The notes beneath the pieces are model-generated. The model searched no databases and was not told where the DNA came from. It worked only from the letters and a program-made list of their open reading frames with translations. From positions 2,170,001-2,234,000 of the forward strand of contig JAGTJL010000005.1 of the NCBI GenBank assembly GCA_020746875.1: a DNA stretch of 64,000 nt, read 5' to 3'. The translations under genes were made by a program, and so were the position numbers. This DNA comes from Rhexocercosporidium sp. MPI-PUGE-AT-0058 (lineage: Eukaryota > Ascomycota > Leotiomycetes > Helotiales). Shown here one piece after another: positions 10,931-22,158 of this stretch. Numbering within the stretch: position 1 is the stretch's first letter; the number at the start of each line of letters is the position of its first letter.

Positions 10931-11802
10931 GAAAAAAAGATGTACAGTACAAACTCGAACTGCAATCGAAAAGAACCCACCACACAAAAACCCCACATCG
11001 AACAAGGCAACGGTTCGTTATATAGAAGCCTACAGCTCCGCCTCTCTCCCCCTCCCCTCCCCCTTCTCATCCCCATTCCCATCCGAGCGAATTAAATCGC
11101 CAAGCTCTACATAGATTTAATTGGTACAGTGCCAACCGCACGCACACGTACACATTCCCACTCATCACTCACCACTACCCTAATCACAATCACAATCACA
11201 ACCACGGCCACTCGGCGCCCCAACACGTCTTCAGCTGACGAATATCCAATATCCAATATCCAAGACCTGACCTCGTGGATATGGAGATGGAGCTTCGCGG
11301 CTGAGGCTGAGTTCGGCTGTGAGTATTACGCGGAATGCCTTGAGCGGGAATGCCTTGAGCGGGAACGCGGCGAGCGGAGTCGCGGAGGCGGAAAGCAACT
11401 AAGCGAGATCTCGTTTATGGTCACGTGCGTGCGTGGATTGATGCAACTGCAACTGCAATTGCAACTACGGATCTTTGCTCCTGGGAACTGGGGACGGGGA
11501 ACTAGAGGGGAGGGAGGAAGTGCGATACTTGGGAAACGAATTCAATGCCATGCGATGCAACACTCTATTTTCTTCTCCAAAAAAACAAAGAAAAAGAACC
11601 CTGCAAAGGTACCTACTTATCTTATCTGGCAAGAAAGCCAAGTACCAGAAATACCCTTCCCTCAACCCATCCATCCCGAACAAGAAATCAACGCATCACG
11701 AGTCTCATCCACTGTTACCGACCGCCACCGCCTATTAGCCATCACACCTGCAAAGCATAACAACCAGGAAGCCCGACCTTTCCCCAATTCCTATCCCGTC
11801 CA

Positions 11803-14800
11803 TCACTCAATCTTAATCCCATAAGTAGGACTCTGTCCCTGCCCACCATCGCCACCCGCACTCCCAGCACCATAAATCAGCGCCCTCAAAATCCTCGCAA
11901 ACCTCCTCGAGATTCCCCAACGTCCGATCTGATCCAGTAAATCCACAAGTCTGCAAAGCGTAGCCGCCTCACTCAACTGCGGCTTGCCGGTGCCGAAGCC
12001 ATTGACGGCAGGTAAGTACTGCATGGGATCGATATTAAACATCTTGATCTCAGGGATATTGAAGGATTCCTCGAATGTGAGTTGCTGCTGCTGGGGTGCG
12101 GTCGGCGTGGACGCGGGGTCAAATTGGATGTAGCAGTACCAAGCGCGGGCAGCGAGGAACATCGAGCGGGAGACGTGTAAGGCTGGTTCGCCGTGGTAAG
12201 GTATCCCTTCGCATTGGCGGTGGATGAGCGAGGCGTGGATGATGCAGCGTTTGGCTTCCATGCTGGTGGACCAGGTGTGAGCATATGCTATCGCGCTTGC
12301 GCCCTTGGCTGGGCCACCGATCGCGCTTTCGAGTTGCGTGAAGTCGACTAGTAGTGTCATGAATATCTCGTGGTAAAGGACCATCAGGCAAAGCGGGTCC
12401 GAGTCTTGTGTTGTACGAGTCTGCTCGTACGCGTGATACCAGCATATCAGAGCTTCTTCAAAGCTCTGCTTTTGTTTGGGCGTGAGTGTACCAGCCACTC
12501 TGCTGGCTTGGACTGATGCACCGATGCTGTGGAGGATTACATAGCAGGAGAAGCGACTCTCGCGACAGGAGAGCTCTTTCGAGAGGGGCGCAGTGTCAAC
12601 GTGTTCTGGCTGATTGATGTGTAGGTGAGTGTTTAATTTGCTTGGTTCTGGCGATAGTCGAAGAAGATGTGCCCAGCGTGTCGGAGTGGCTGCTGCAAAG
12701 AGCTCATCTGTTGATGCTACAAAGAGGCGGAGAGCATTGTGTTGCAAGATCGGGGCATTATGGAAGGTGCTGGCAAACTGTGCATCATGTATGTACAACC
12801 CCAAAGCAGTTCTACGAAAGTCAACATATGATACCGGAAACATGGATTGAAACATACCTCGAGATCTCCTCGTCTCTTGCCCATGAGTTCCAAGCCTCGT
12901 CGAGCTCTTCCTGAGCCTTGCCAGTGACATCTGGAAGGGCCCGGGTAAGATCAAGTACCCCACATTTTCTTGCAAGCTAGGTCGGTCAATAAAGCAAGTA
13001 TTAAGTTGTGGAGATCATCTTACTTCAACCAAGTTCACGTGGAACGACTTAACCAATGCGAGATACTTCGGGCTCTATTGATTATCAGTGTCTGTCCCGG
13101 AGTACAAATAGCCAAAAACACTTACACCACACAAGTAAGCAAAGAACTGGCTGACAAGCGCAGCTTGAATGAAAGAATTCCTTTCTCGTAGTGGCTTTTG
13201 GTCAGCAATAGCCCACTGAACGCGCATCATCAGCAAAAGAGGTCCTCGTGGTTAGTAGAGAGATATCTTACCGATTCCGCAATCGTCTTATGAACAGTCT
13301 CAAACATCTTCGCGCCCCTCAGACACGTCGGGTCATTATTCATCAACAGACTTCCAATGGAACAGATGGAAAGCAGGAGCAAGGAGCTATGATCAGCAGG
13401 ACGGAAAGTCGGGCCATGGAAGATGGGGAAGATGGGGTTGAATCTAGTGAGAAAGAGTTGAATGGCGAAATTCTGTATTTCTGTCAGCCTTCATCATACC
13501 ACTCCCGGGAAGAACAGCCTACCATGAATCCAACGTCAGGCACCAAGTCCTGTTCCCATTCCATATGCAATGAGATATCTCCGCCCGTATCCGGACTAGG
13601 AATATCATAGTTCTTCCACTGATGGTCAGACAATGATCCATTCAAGCCTAGGAACTCAGCAGCCGTAGGCGACTTGAAAGATTTATTGAAAGCAGCAAGA
13701 TCAAAGTCATCAGTGAGATACCAAGACTGGAACTCGTCGATGGCAGGTGCCGTGTATGGCATCTGACCTTCCACATAGCCATTGGCCTCAGATGGTGGAG
13801 GGTATTGCTGTAGTGCTGGGTCGAGGTACGAGGCAGAGAAGTCCATGTTGGTACCGGCACCTAAACTCTCTCCTCTCCCTCCGGTCAGACTTGGATCTAT
13901 CTGAGGCATTGCCGGACCGCCACCATTGAGATGTTGATATGGTCCTGTGGCGAGGTCGGCTGGGGCGTATATGTCATGACCGTATATCTCACTTCCTAGA
14001 GGTTGGAAGTCGATAGGACTAGTATCAAAGTCTTGGCCTGGGTAGTCCGAGGGCGCGATGGAGGACGAGATGGAGGACATCTGTCTGTGGGACGACGACA
14101 TGCGGTTGGGAGTAGCTGGGGGATTATCCCCACCGTCAGCTGTGGTCGCCGCATCATTGTTGCTGAAGACATCGGGAGGGACGACGGCTGTGTTGTTCCC
14201 ATGGGTTCTTCGGTGGCGGATCAACGTATCGCTACAAGACGAGATGAACAGTCAGCCTTCTGTTTGCTGCAAGAACAGATATCCATCCACCACCACGATC
14301 CGCACCATTCCACTCCCCTCCACTCCACCACATCCCACATCCCATGCCCGTCTCATCTCATCTTCCTTGCCCCTCCGTCCCACCATCATATGCCCTGCCC
14401 CGTGACAATGGTGGGGATGTGCTGCGATAGGATGCGGGGCAAGAATGTATTTCGTGCAGTGCGGTGCGGTAAGTGACAGCAGCCGCCCCATCAAACACAG
14501 AAGCAGCCACTCAGCATCCTGTATCCACTCGTCTGTTTGTTGATACGCCCCTTTTCCCTCTTCCCCTTGCCAGCCTCATCCATCTCATCTCGTCTCACAA
14601 ATACAAAGAGGGGTGGGTGGGCTACTCACTTGCGACTGTAGTTCTTGCCACAGATACTGCACTGGAAGGGCCGCTCCTTGGTATGGCACCGCTCGTGCCG
14701 GATCAGGTGCTCGGTCTTCGCAAAGGCGCGCGAGCAGAATCGACACGCTTTGCCTACGCCTGCTCCTCCTCCGGTGCTGGAGTTGCTGCTGTTGTTGTTG

Positions 14801-14865
14801 TTGTTGTTGTTGTTGCCGCCGCGGCGTGGGTTCGACATATTTGCCTTTGGTGGCATCGCGGGCAT
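11803..14865 (-). CDS. C2H2 zinc-finger transcription factor with fungal TF domain
   Basis: Seven exons: 14865..14630, 14231..13523, 13472..13272, 13215..13126, 13074..13024, 12976..12858 and 12811..11803. All splices agree in phase, giving 804 residues. An Asn run (residues 18-25) precedes two classical fingers: C41-x2-C44-x12-H57-x3-H61 and C69-x2-C72-x12-H85-x3-H89, with the TKERPFQC linker, an Adr1-like pair. The second finger is split by intron 1 (about 400 bp, the longest). The rest resembles the fungal-specific transcription factor domain, with blocks [31 protein letters not shown] and [16 protein letters not shown]. The middle (residues 90-315) is Pro/Ser/Asp-rich and probably an activation region. 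Expected role: nuclear DNA-binding regulator. Target genes cannot be inferred. Confidence 0.92.
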
Positions 14866-15825
14866 GTGTGCGTGCGTGCGGAGGGGAGCGGAGGGAGTGG
14901 AGGGGAGTGGAGGGGAAGGGAGGGGAAGGGGAGGAGGAGGCGGGGACGTTGTCTGTTGGAGGATGGATGCAGTCAGTCAGTCAGTCAGTCGGTCGGTCAG
15001 TGTGCAGTGGTGGAGGTGGATTCAGATTCGGATTCGGATTCGGATGTGGATGCGGGTTGTACGGAGTAATTAGTGCGCGAACGAGGGATGCCGAGGGTCC
15101 AGCCAGCACCGACCGACAGATGCGGCAAAAGTTAATTGATAATTAATTAGCCAGCCTCCAGCCCAGCTGCACTAATCGCGTTGAGGCCACGACGAAAGTC
15201 ACGGAGTAAGGAATTGAAAAAAACAAGAACAAGGGCTTGTTCTCTGTCCGATCAATCAGCACAGTCGCAGGCTAGCCTTGATTGTCTGCGTGGCTTCGAC
15301 AGAGGTAGGCGGTGGATGTTGTCTGGCATTGGATCATTTCATTTCCCTGGGTGAAGCCCTCGCGGTTGAAGCGATGACGTGTTTTTAAAGTTCTGCACCC
15401 GGCTCGGCTTTACTTCGCTTATTGTCGCCTCTGGTGAACGGGAACTTCACCTGCATCAATCCGTCTTCGTTTTCATCACCTGTAAGAATGGTCGGAATTC
15501 TATTGTCCTGTTCATTTAGCGCTTAGTGATTCCGAGTCAGGGCAGTCAATGCACCTCAAGCAAGTAAAATAGTCATGTCAAAGCAGAAAGTGTCTAGCAT
15601 TGAATATCCCTCGACTCGAGTAACTCGCTTCATCTCATCTCATCTCGTCAAGTCAAGTCGAATCTAACTAAGAGAAGCCTATCGCACATTAAGGGCAAGG
15701 AAAAGAAGAAAGCACCAAAGCACAAAAGGCACAGCACCAGCCCAACCAGAATACTCAACCACAAACCCGCCACGCTGGAATATAAACTGCGCACGCATCG
15801 CTCACTCGCACCAGAACATCCCACC
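14866..15825. promoter_or_regulatory. Presumed promoter region of the C2H2 factor
   Basis: 960 bp upstream of the factor's start and downstream of the F-box gene's stop. It holds a CAGT tandem run (14970-14999) and a GGATTC-like run (15016-15048). The open frames over it have simple-sequence composition and are rejected as genes. Confidence 0.4.
14970..14999. repeat. CAGT/CGGT tetranucleotide repeat
   Basis: About seven tandem 4-base units, the later ones CGGT, just upstream of the C2H2 factor gene. Confidence 0.7.
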
Positions 15826-18800
15826 TCAAAGCGCTTTACCCTTCCCCTTCCCCTCCGCCTCCGGTGCTTCAAGAGCTGGGAATGCATCCTTCACATCGCC
15901 ATCATGCGCACCCGCCGCTGCTTCAAGATCCAAGCGACTCCTCTCCTCCGCCAAACTCAACTGTAAAGCATAATCCAGATCATCAGCCGCGACTTCCGTC
16001 TTACGACTGCCCTCTCCCACACCCCTGCCTTTCCCCTTCCGATTCCTCGATGTAGAAGGCGAAGCTGATGGCGAGCGTCTCGACTTCTTCCCCGCCTGCC
16101 CCTGCTTATACGTGATCGGGATATCGTACTCTCCAGCACCAGAAGCTTTCGGGGATCGTCCACCGTCATCGACACCGTCGAGAAGGGAGAGACGGATGGC
16201 TTCTTCTAGGTCGGATTCGAAGTCCGAGTCTGGTTTGTATTTCGGGGGTGAGGACGCAGGCGTGACAGTTGCACTGCTAGACCAAACTGATTGAGCTGTT
16301 GAGCTCTCGTTGATGTCGCCTAGATAGCCCACATCGCTGGAACGACGCTCTTCTTCCTCCTTTTGGAATGCTTCGGCAGAGACCATTTCTGCGTAGCGGA
16401 GAGCTTCATCTTCAGAAAGGCCACCGAGACCGACGCCGAAGCGGTTTTGTAGTCTGGCATCTTCGCGGGATCGGCGAAGTTTCTCTTTCTTCAGTTCGTC
16501 TTGTTCAGTCGCAATATAGTCCATCAGTGCACCTCGGCCAGTGTTGGTGAAGCGATCAGATGTACCGTTACTTCCGCGTTCACCGCGTCGAACACGGCGC
16601 TTCTTGCTTTGGTATTGATCGGCTGCAGAAGAGCTGTATGACCAATATCTAAGATGAGTCCCCAAAGAGACCATCCCACGAAGAACGGTTGGGTCTGGAT
16701 CAATGGCAATTGCACCAGCTGCATAGAGGTTGATACCAACACCGAAGATCGAGGCTTGAGCCTGGACCAAACGACGACGAGCACGGGAGGAGAAACGAGA
16801 GTTTAGCGTCCTGACAGGCTGCAGCGTCGAGGCCAACGGATCCCATGTCTGGACAAGGCCATCGTTGCCACCGTGAACAAGATACAGAGCAGACACCGCA
16901 AGGCAGGAGATCTCGGGTGAGTCAGTGTGAATGGTGCGTAGCGGATGGAGTTCATTGACAATCGACGGGTTTGTCGACTGAGGTCCTCGCATGTTCCACA
17001 TGATGACACTGCCAGTCTTAGTTCCAATAGCCAAGAACCGAGCTCTATGGCCTGGAATGTGGGTTGATGAAGAAGTGTCTTGATCCGATGGAGTCGCGAA
17101 TGGAGATGAGAAGTTCGAAGTGCCATTAACTGTTCGCAATGGGTCTTCTGCAACTGTCAACAAAGCGTATGTAGACATATCGATAGCAGTAGTAGTGATC
17201 TCAATGTTCGCGTGATTCTTGAGAGACAAGATAGAAGATCGCCATTCCTCGATGAGTGCAGTAGATGCCCTGACGGGACTACCGGGAGTAATTGGTTCAG
17301 GCGATGACATCCTAGCCGGCGTGATCACGGTACTTCCACCAAAGATTGAGGCGCGTTGAGACCGATCAGGCGATGAAGTGCGAGGACGACTGATCACAGT
17401 ACCTCCGCCGAACAGTGAAGCCATCGTGGTCGCTCTCGAAGCCATCGGTGGTGTCTTTGGCAGAGGGTACTCGTCAAGAGAAGCCTGTTCAGACTTCCAT
17501 CTGGTATATCGGCGAATCTCGGCAGACTCACCCTCGACAATACCACACTTAATGACAAACAGAGCCTCTCCAGCCCCGTTCCCGTCGTCACCAGTAAAGT
17601 CTACTTCGACTCTTCGACGCATATCCCATCCCTCGCAAAGCTTGCGGAAGTGGACTGGGCGATACCCTAAGAACTTCTCAATCTCGAGTGTCTCGGCGAT
17701 GATCTGCGCTCTTGAGAGTCGTTGATATTTTGAGGAGGATCTTGGAGAGTAACTCCCGTGGATCTCAGCTTCGTGATAAGGATCCTCACGAGCCAGACGA
17801 CGAGAAGGCTCAGCAAGGTTCCAGTAGGCTGTTCGACCAGTGACCCAGGCATGTCGGCCAGTATCGATGTCCTCAACCTTCGCATCGAGCAAAGGAGAAG
17901 TAGGGGTCTCAGTAAGGTAATAAACCTCCCCAAGAGCATTCAATGCAACGGCCCAAACTCGTCCAGCAGCTTTACGCTTAGCACTGTAAGAATCGTCAAT
18001 CTTGAGGGAGATGATAGGAACACCCGGACTGAGAACCCATTTCGCAGTCAATTGACCTTTGGTGATACGTCGTCCTGAAGTAGTATCCGCACCCAGAGAA
18101 TAGGCAGTGACGACACCCAGAGTTGATCCAGTCAAGACTCCAACCAGTCCATCAGTCATTTGAGGAACCAAAGTAGATTTAGCGATCCAGACCGCAGAAA
18201 TTGCCTCGATGAGCCCTGGAACCTTGGGAATACCAGCCTCTGGGACAGTGATATCACTTGGCTGACTCAGGAAACGGCCGCGCATCTCTTCCGAAGAGCG
18301 GAAATACGCTTGACCTCCGGGAAATCCTTCGCCGTAGATCATGCCATAAGGCTGACTGACGTCCATGGTATTCGGCAATCCAGCAGGTCCGTCGCCATCT
18401 CCGTAGGGCTGATCGCCAACGAAGAGCTCCGAGAACTGCGGAAGAGATTGCGGATCAGAGAGGCCCCAGTTGTCAATCTTGCCAATATTCGGGTCACTAG
18501 TACAAGCTGTGCCAGTCTCATCGGTGCCATGAATAAATCTCGGTGATTTCTTGCCACTACCAAAGACAGCATGGATATGGTTGACCGTGGCGAACAACTG
18601 GGAGCTGTAAGTCACTACCGCATTCGCATTATTCGCTGCACTGTTCGAGCGTGAAGAAGCACCATGACCAGGAGCAATCTGCGCAGGTTTTCCCCGGCCG
18701 AGACTGCGTAATAGTCGTGTTCGAAGAATATATTCGCTACGCCAGGATGCGAGAGCCGTCAATCGAGTGAACATACGCGTTTCCGATCGAAGCTGTTCTC

Positions 18801-19462
18801 TAGCCTCAAGATCCGAACCGCGGCGGTTGGTGGCGACTGGTACCTCGATCGCATCTTGACCTGGAAAGAATCGCGAGAAAGCTGTGCGCCAAGCGTGGGG
18901 TGTAGTGACAAGACTATAGAAGCGGCGGGAGACAGTGGACACAGCGGAAAGCGAAGCAGCTGGGAGATGGGACAGGATATGTGTCAGAACCTCTGAGTAA
19001 CATTAGCTATCTGCCTCAAAACTAAAAGGGGTTTGAAGCTCTGAGCATACCATTCGGGAAATTCTCCAGCTGAGGACCATCAAGTTTGTTGCCCTTTTTC
19101 TTGACAACCTTGAATCCAAGACCCTCACTTGATTTCCTAGCCGGTGAAAGCGACAACGCATTCTCATATTCCGAGATCAGTTGGAAGGTTGGTTTAGGTC
19201 GGTTTGCATCTGCGTACTGGAGATTCAATCCTCGCACCTGCTCCTGCAATCCCAGCTCCTCCTCGAGGGCAGCAGACTCGACGACGACATCTGCAGGCAG
19301 TTGATCGTCTGCAGGTTCGTCATCTTCATGCTGTTCTCGCGAGTCGTGCAGGACTGCGGAAGGTTGGGGGAGAGGGTGGATGCCATATTGGGGGTTGGAA
19401 GAAGGCTGGGAGGTGTTCAATTGGGGTGTATATGTTGAAGATGCGATGGGCTGTGGTTGCAT
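15826..19462 (-). CDS. F-box / WD-repeat protein with two ubiquitin-interacting motifs
   Basis: Two exons, 19462..19051 and 18992..15826, joined in phase 1, give 1192 residues. The intron falls inside the F-box: exon 1 ends ...PQLENFPN and exon 2 continues EVLTHILSHLPAASLSAVST, a canonical F-box (about residues 131-175). The centre has degenerate WD-like repeats, the clearest being GTKTGSVIMWNM (about residue 792) and VHGGNDGLVQTWDP (about 845). Near the C-terminus are two good UIMs: LEEAIRLSLLDG (about 1066) and LDYALQLSLAEE (about 1143). F-box proteins recruit targets to SCF ubiquitin ligases; UIMs bind ubiquitin. Expected role is therefore substrate recognition in an SCF ligase with ubiquitin feedback. 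The substrate is unknown. The end is Lys/Gly-rich (EGKGKGKAL). Confidence 0.93.
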
Positions 19463-19975
19463 ATAATTGGGTGGCGGGAACTCGGGTTGAGTAGATTGAC
19501 TGAGCCAGGTGATGCTGGGTCAGTCTTGTATTGAGAAATTGGGCTTTGGGGTTGTGAGAGCTGCGTAATGTTGTGTTGTAGTGTTGAAGGAGGTTTGGTG
19601 ACGCGACGATTTTTGGAGAGATTGCCTGGAACGTCGAAATGTGATTAGCGCTAATTTGGCTTAGCGTAGCTTTTTGCTACCCGTCCTCTTGCTGATCCTC
19701 ATTACTGAAACCCAAGTAATTACTCGAAATTTCCATTAAACTGAGAAAACGCCTCATTTGAGGATTGTTCCGCTCATGTTCGGTTTTCTATATATATGAT
19801 ACAAGTACATAATTACGACTTCTGTGGTTTTCATTGCATCATCATCAGAAGCATCCCAAACTCCGGGGTATATGCAAAGATATCCTTTCCCTTTCCCACA
19901 ACGCCTTTCAAACCCAACCCACCTCCCTCACTCTGGCCGTCCATTCCGTTCCATCCATTCCCCTTCTTTTTCCGG
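19463..19975. other. Intergenic region
   Basis: About 510 bp upstream of the F-box gene, with a TATATATAT-like run near 19788-19798 about 330 bp before its start. Nothing else is recognisable. Confidence 0.4.
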
Positions 19976-22158
19976 TCACCCAAACCAGACGAAGTAGCCC
20001 ATAGCCCCTGATATCCATATCCAAACCCCCATCCCCAAAACGCCAGACCCAGTCCCGAGCCTCCCAGCGCCGCTTTTCTTGCTCTTGCCTGTGGACTTCG
20101 CCTCTGAGGTCCCGGTAGGCGTTGATGTCATGGCCGTGAACGTCGTGGTCTTAAACCCAATGCCGCCTGGTCCGATACTGATCGTCTGGCCGTCAATGAC
20201 AGTCGTCGTCTGTTGAGCCCCAGGGCCGAAAGTGTATGTCTTGTCGCCGATAACAGCGACGGATGCGCCAAGCTGCGTGAATGTGATGCCGCCCGCTGTG
20301 ACAGCCTGCGCAGTGGGGTTGAATGGGATTGATAGTGTTGCTCCCCCTATTACCAGGCCGTTCGGTCCTGCTACAACAGTTTGCCCACCAATGACTGTTG
20401 TTAAGGGAGTTGTTCCTGGACCGACTGTGAGTGTCATTCCATTGACCACGGCCAATGTAGAACCGATCTCGGAAATTGATAGTCCCCCAGCAACGGCATA
20501 CTGAGTCCCAGTTGCATGTGAGGGCCCGCCGATCGTCGTGCCGTCGAAAACGACTCCTTGGGGTCCAACGGTGATAGCCTCTCCGTTTAGAACAACAGTC
20601 TGAGCCGCGATTCCCGGTCCATACACAAACGTAGAACCTCCAATGACAGCCACCGAGCTCCCAATCGCCGAAAATCCCTGTCCTCCAACTACAACAACGT
20701 TCGTTGGCATATTCGGCGGCGGCGTGATAGTCGTCCCTGAAAATCCAACGCCTCCCGATCCAACTGAGATTGTCTGTCCTTTGACCACAAGCGTGGTAGG
20801 TCTAGCACCGGGCATGATTGGAATGGTTGTTGTCCCCCCACCATTGCCTCCAATCACGACGCCCGATGGTCCAACTTGAACAGGTACTCCTTGAACAGTG
20901 GTCGTTTTTGGTGGCTCCTGGAATAAACCTCCATTGCCCGTGTAATTAGGAACTAGAAGGAGGAGTAAGGGGCCTTCAATCTGATCTGGGCCAACGGTGA
21001 ATACATCACCACGTTCCGTGATCGTTTTCGGCGGCGAACCAATTCCCACAACCTGACCTCCGATCACTGCTTGACTCGGCGACACAACAAGAGTAATACC
21101 ATCCACAACGAATGTGACCCGAGTCTTTGCTGACCTATCACCATTGATGATAGTCGTCACGTCAAGAGGCGGATTGGTCTGCGGGGGAGGAGTAGGAAAA
21201 GGAGACCAGACATGTGTGTCCGAAAAAGTCCCAGGATCCACAGTCTGCTTATCCGTCCTCTCTCCAGGGAATGTGGGAAGAAGTGCCTGCGTAGTGATGG
21301 TTACAGCATTCTTGCTCGTCGTAATGACAGTGATCGTTATACGAGACGATACTGGTGCAGGAGCAAAAGGTCTCTGGGATGTAGACGTACTCGACGATGC
21401 GATAGCACTATCTGTTGATTCCATCCGCCCAGTACTTGATTTCAGAGTTTGAGTGCCAAGGAATGGAAATCCCATGGCTGTCGATGTTTCGGGACAATAT
21501 ACCGGAGGTGTGAACTCGGGGGTTTCGAAGAACGAGGTTGATTGGTTACCCATGATTGTAACGGTGATTACAGTTGTATTCGGGAGAATTAACCAAGATG
21601 TGAATGGTTCACCTGGCGCTAGAGTCGAACAGCTTGATGTTGACGAGTCGCTTTTTGGCGGATCGGTTTTGATAGGCCATTTCTCAGACCTAGAAGTGAA
21701 GTCTATTGGAGGGATCGTTTTCGTGGGGTATAGAGTCGAAGTGTTGGACCATTTCATTGTAGTAGTTATCGAAGCTTTACTGGAATCGGTAGTAGTTGCA
21801 TCGCTGGAAGGGGAACTGGAATCGGGTGTGATGTACCAGGTGGTGTACATGACAGGGCTTCCATTGCTGTCAAGACTGGTGTCGTAGGGCGTCTCGTATG
21901 GTTTTGAAACCGACTTTGTGTATGAGATCCAATAGTTGGTCGTCAAGGAATGCGTCCCAAGCGTCAAGGTCGGATATGAATATGTCGAAGTGACTTTGGA
22001 AACATCTGACGAGTTCTGAAATACTCGGGTTTGTCCTGCATTATTGTAAGTACCGTGCCGCGCGCGCATTGATGTGTTCTACTTCACGCACCAGCGGCCT
22101 CGACCCAAGGACGAAGCATTATGGTCATCCATAGTAGAGTTCCACACGAATAAATCAT
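19976..22158 (-). CDS. GPI-type cell-wall protein with tandem Gly/Thr repeats
   Basis: Two exons, 22158..22092 and 22035..19976, joined in phase 1 across a 56 bp intron (GTGCGT donor, TGCAG acceptor), give 708 residues. The first exon supplies a signal peptide (MIYSCGTLLWMTIMLRPW, then VEAAG) that would be missed if translation were started at the ATG inside the intron. Residues 25-300 are Ser/Thr/Pro-rich with many N-glycosylation sites. Residues about 310-660 hold tandem units of roughly 70 residues built from alternating blocks such as SSVAVIGGSTFVYGPG and QTVVLNGEAITVGPQGV. The C-terminus is a small Gly/Ser-rich segment followed by a hydrophobic tail (MGVWIWISGAMGYFVWFG), a typical GPI-attachment signal. 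Expected location: plasma membrane or cell wall. A structural or adhesive role is inferred, not shown. Confidence 0.88.

Larger units (their letters stand above)
10421..11802. other. Intergenic region with simple repeats
   Basis: 1.4 kb. Contains a GTTGAT/GTTGGT-type tandem stretch (about 10434-10492) and an ATCGT/ATCGTATTGT stretch (about 10900-10930). Open frames here are compositionally odd and have no supporting features. The 3' end of the C2H2 factor gene lies at its right edge. Confidence 0.4.

Noticed and set aside
10648..11082. 144-codon minus-strand frame
   Set aside because: Overlaps simple repeats and pyrimidine-rich DNA; no splice or domain support.
14473..15146. Plus-strand frames of 142-198 codons over the zinc-finger exon and promoter
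   Set aside because: Antisense to the first exon of the C2H2 factor and built from simple repeats (poly-Val, poly-Cys and poly-Leu from the antisense of the Asn-codon run).
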